Source: Micromonospora sp. NBC_01699 (GTDB lineage Bacteria; Actinomycetota; Actinomycetes; Mycobacteriales; Micromonosporaceae). Taken from it: DNA of 64,000 nt. The notes below the pieces were generated by a model. It had not been told where the DNA came from, did no database searches, and saw only the letters and a list, made by a program, of their open reading frames with translations. The translations under genes were made by a program, and so were the position numbers. Positions 63,899 through 64,000 of the stretch are shown in pieces; positions within the stretch are counted from its first letter, which is position 1; each line of letters starts with the position of its first letter. Location of the stretch: positions 2,170,001 to 2,234,000 of the forward strand of contig NZ_CP109199.1 in NCBI RefSeq assembly GCF_036250065.1. The letters run 5' to 3'.

Positions 63899-64000
63899 GA
63901 CTCCCCATCCTGACGGGTATCGGTCGGGCGGATTCAACCGGTGACCCGTTAAGTATTCGTGAAGACAGGATGCGGAAGCCGTACGGCACCGAACGTCCGG

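Overview
The window is high-GC actinobacterial DNA, most likely from a Micromonosporaceae member (Micromonospora or a relative). The reasons are the strong G/C bias at third codon positions, frequent GTG and TTG starts, 4-base start/stop overlaps, a complete GlgE-type alpha-glucan gene set, and a DUF397/XRE pair. No sequence search was possible, so family names rest on motifs read directly from the translations.

Layout. (1) 1-2790: a gene-poor, partly lower-GC stretch with the tail of a TetR regulator, small hypothetical genes, an excisionase-like HTH protein and a divergent XRE-type regulator; it resembles the edge of a mobile or acquired segment. (2) 2794-15484: a tightly packed eleven-gene operon, the most unusual part of the window. 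In order it encodes a PEP-synthase/rifampin-phosphotransferase-like enzyme, a UbiA-type membrane prenyltransferase, a P-loop kinase with a TTA codon, a protein of unknown family, a HIT-domain protein, another unknown protein, an AfsA-type double-hotdog protein, KAS III, ACP, KAS II, a HAD phosphatase and an aldo/keto reductase (twelve proteins if the leader peptide is not counted). It looks like an unassigned small-molecule pathway: a beta-ketoacyl chain made on the ACP, joined by the AfsA-like enzyme to a phosphorylated C3 unit, then dephosphorylated, reduced and perhaps prenylated. Its first gene is preceded by a 22-codon leader ORF and a perfect 12-bp hairpin that buries the ribosome binding site. 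(3) 15.5-20.1 kb: ordinary genes (HNH-like protein, RNase HI, Uma2, a cation/proton antiporter, TetR) plus a tRNA-Met-like 3' fragment next to rnhA. (4) 20.2-28.6 kb: glgB, glgE, glgM/glgA, glgC and pgm, the maltose-1-phosphate route to alpha-glucan. (5) 28.6-41.9 kb: a hydrolase, a large secreted M14 carboxypeptidase, an orphan LanB-like protein without an elimination domain, a MerR/aldo-keto reductase pair with a textbook operator, a GNAT, DUF397/XRE regulators, and a TetR-P450 operon with its own operator. (6) 41.8-61.4 kb: a surface or exopolysaccharide locus with CapD-like dehydratase, sugar-nucleotide enzymes, FkbM methyltransferase, aminotransferases, acyltransferases, flippase, three GT4 glycosyltransferases and a Wzy-like polymerase. 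(7) 61.4-64 kb: a two-component system.

Several non-coding structures stand out: the ribosome-site hairpin at 2761-2791, a 24-bp MerR palindrome, a 30-bp TetR operator, a 52-bp AT-rich palindrome between convergent genes, two in-phase tandem repeats in the polysaccharide locus, and a hairpin flanked by matching C-rich and G-rich tracts at the end of that locus.
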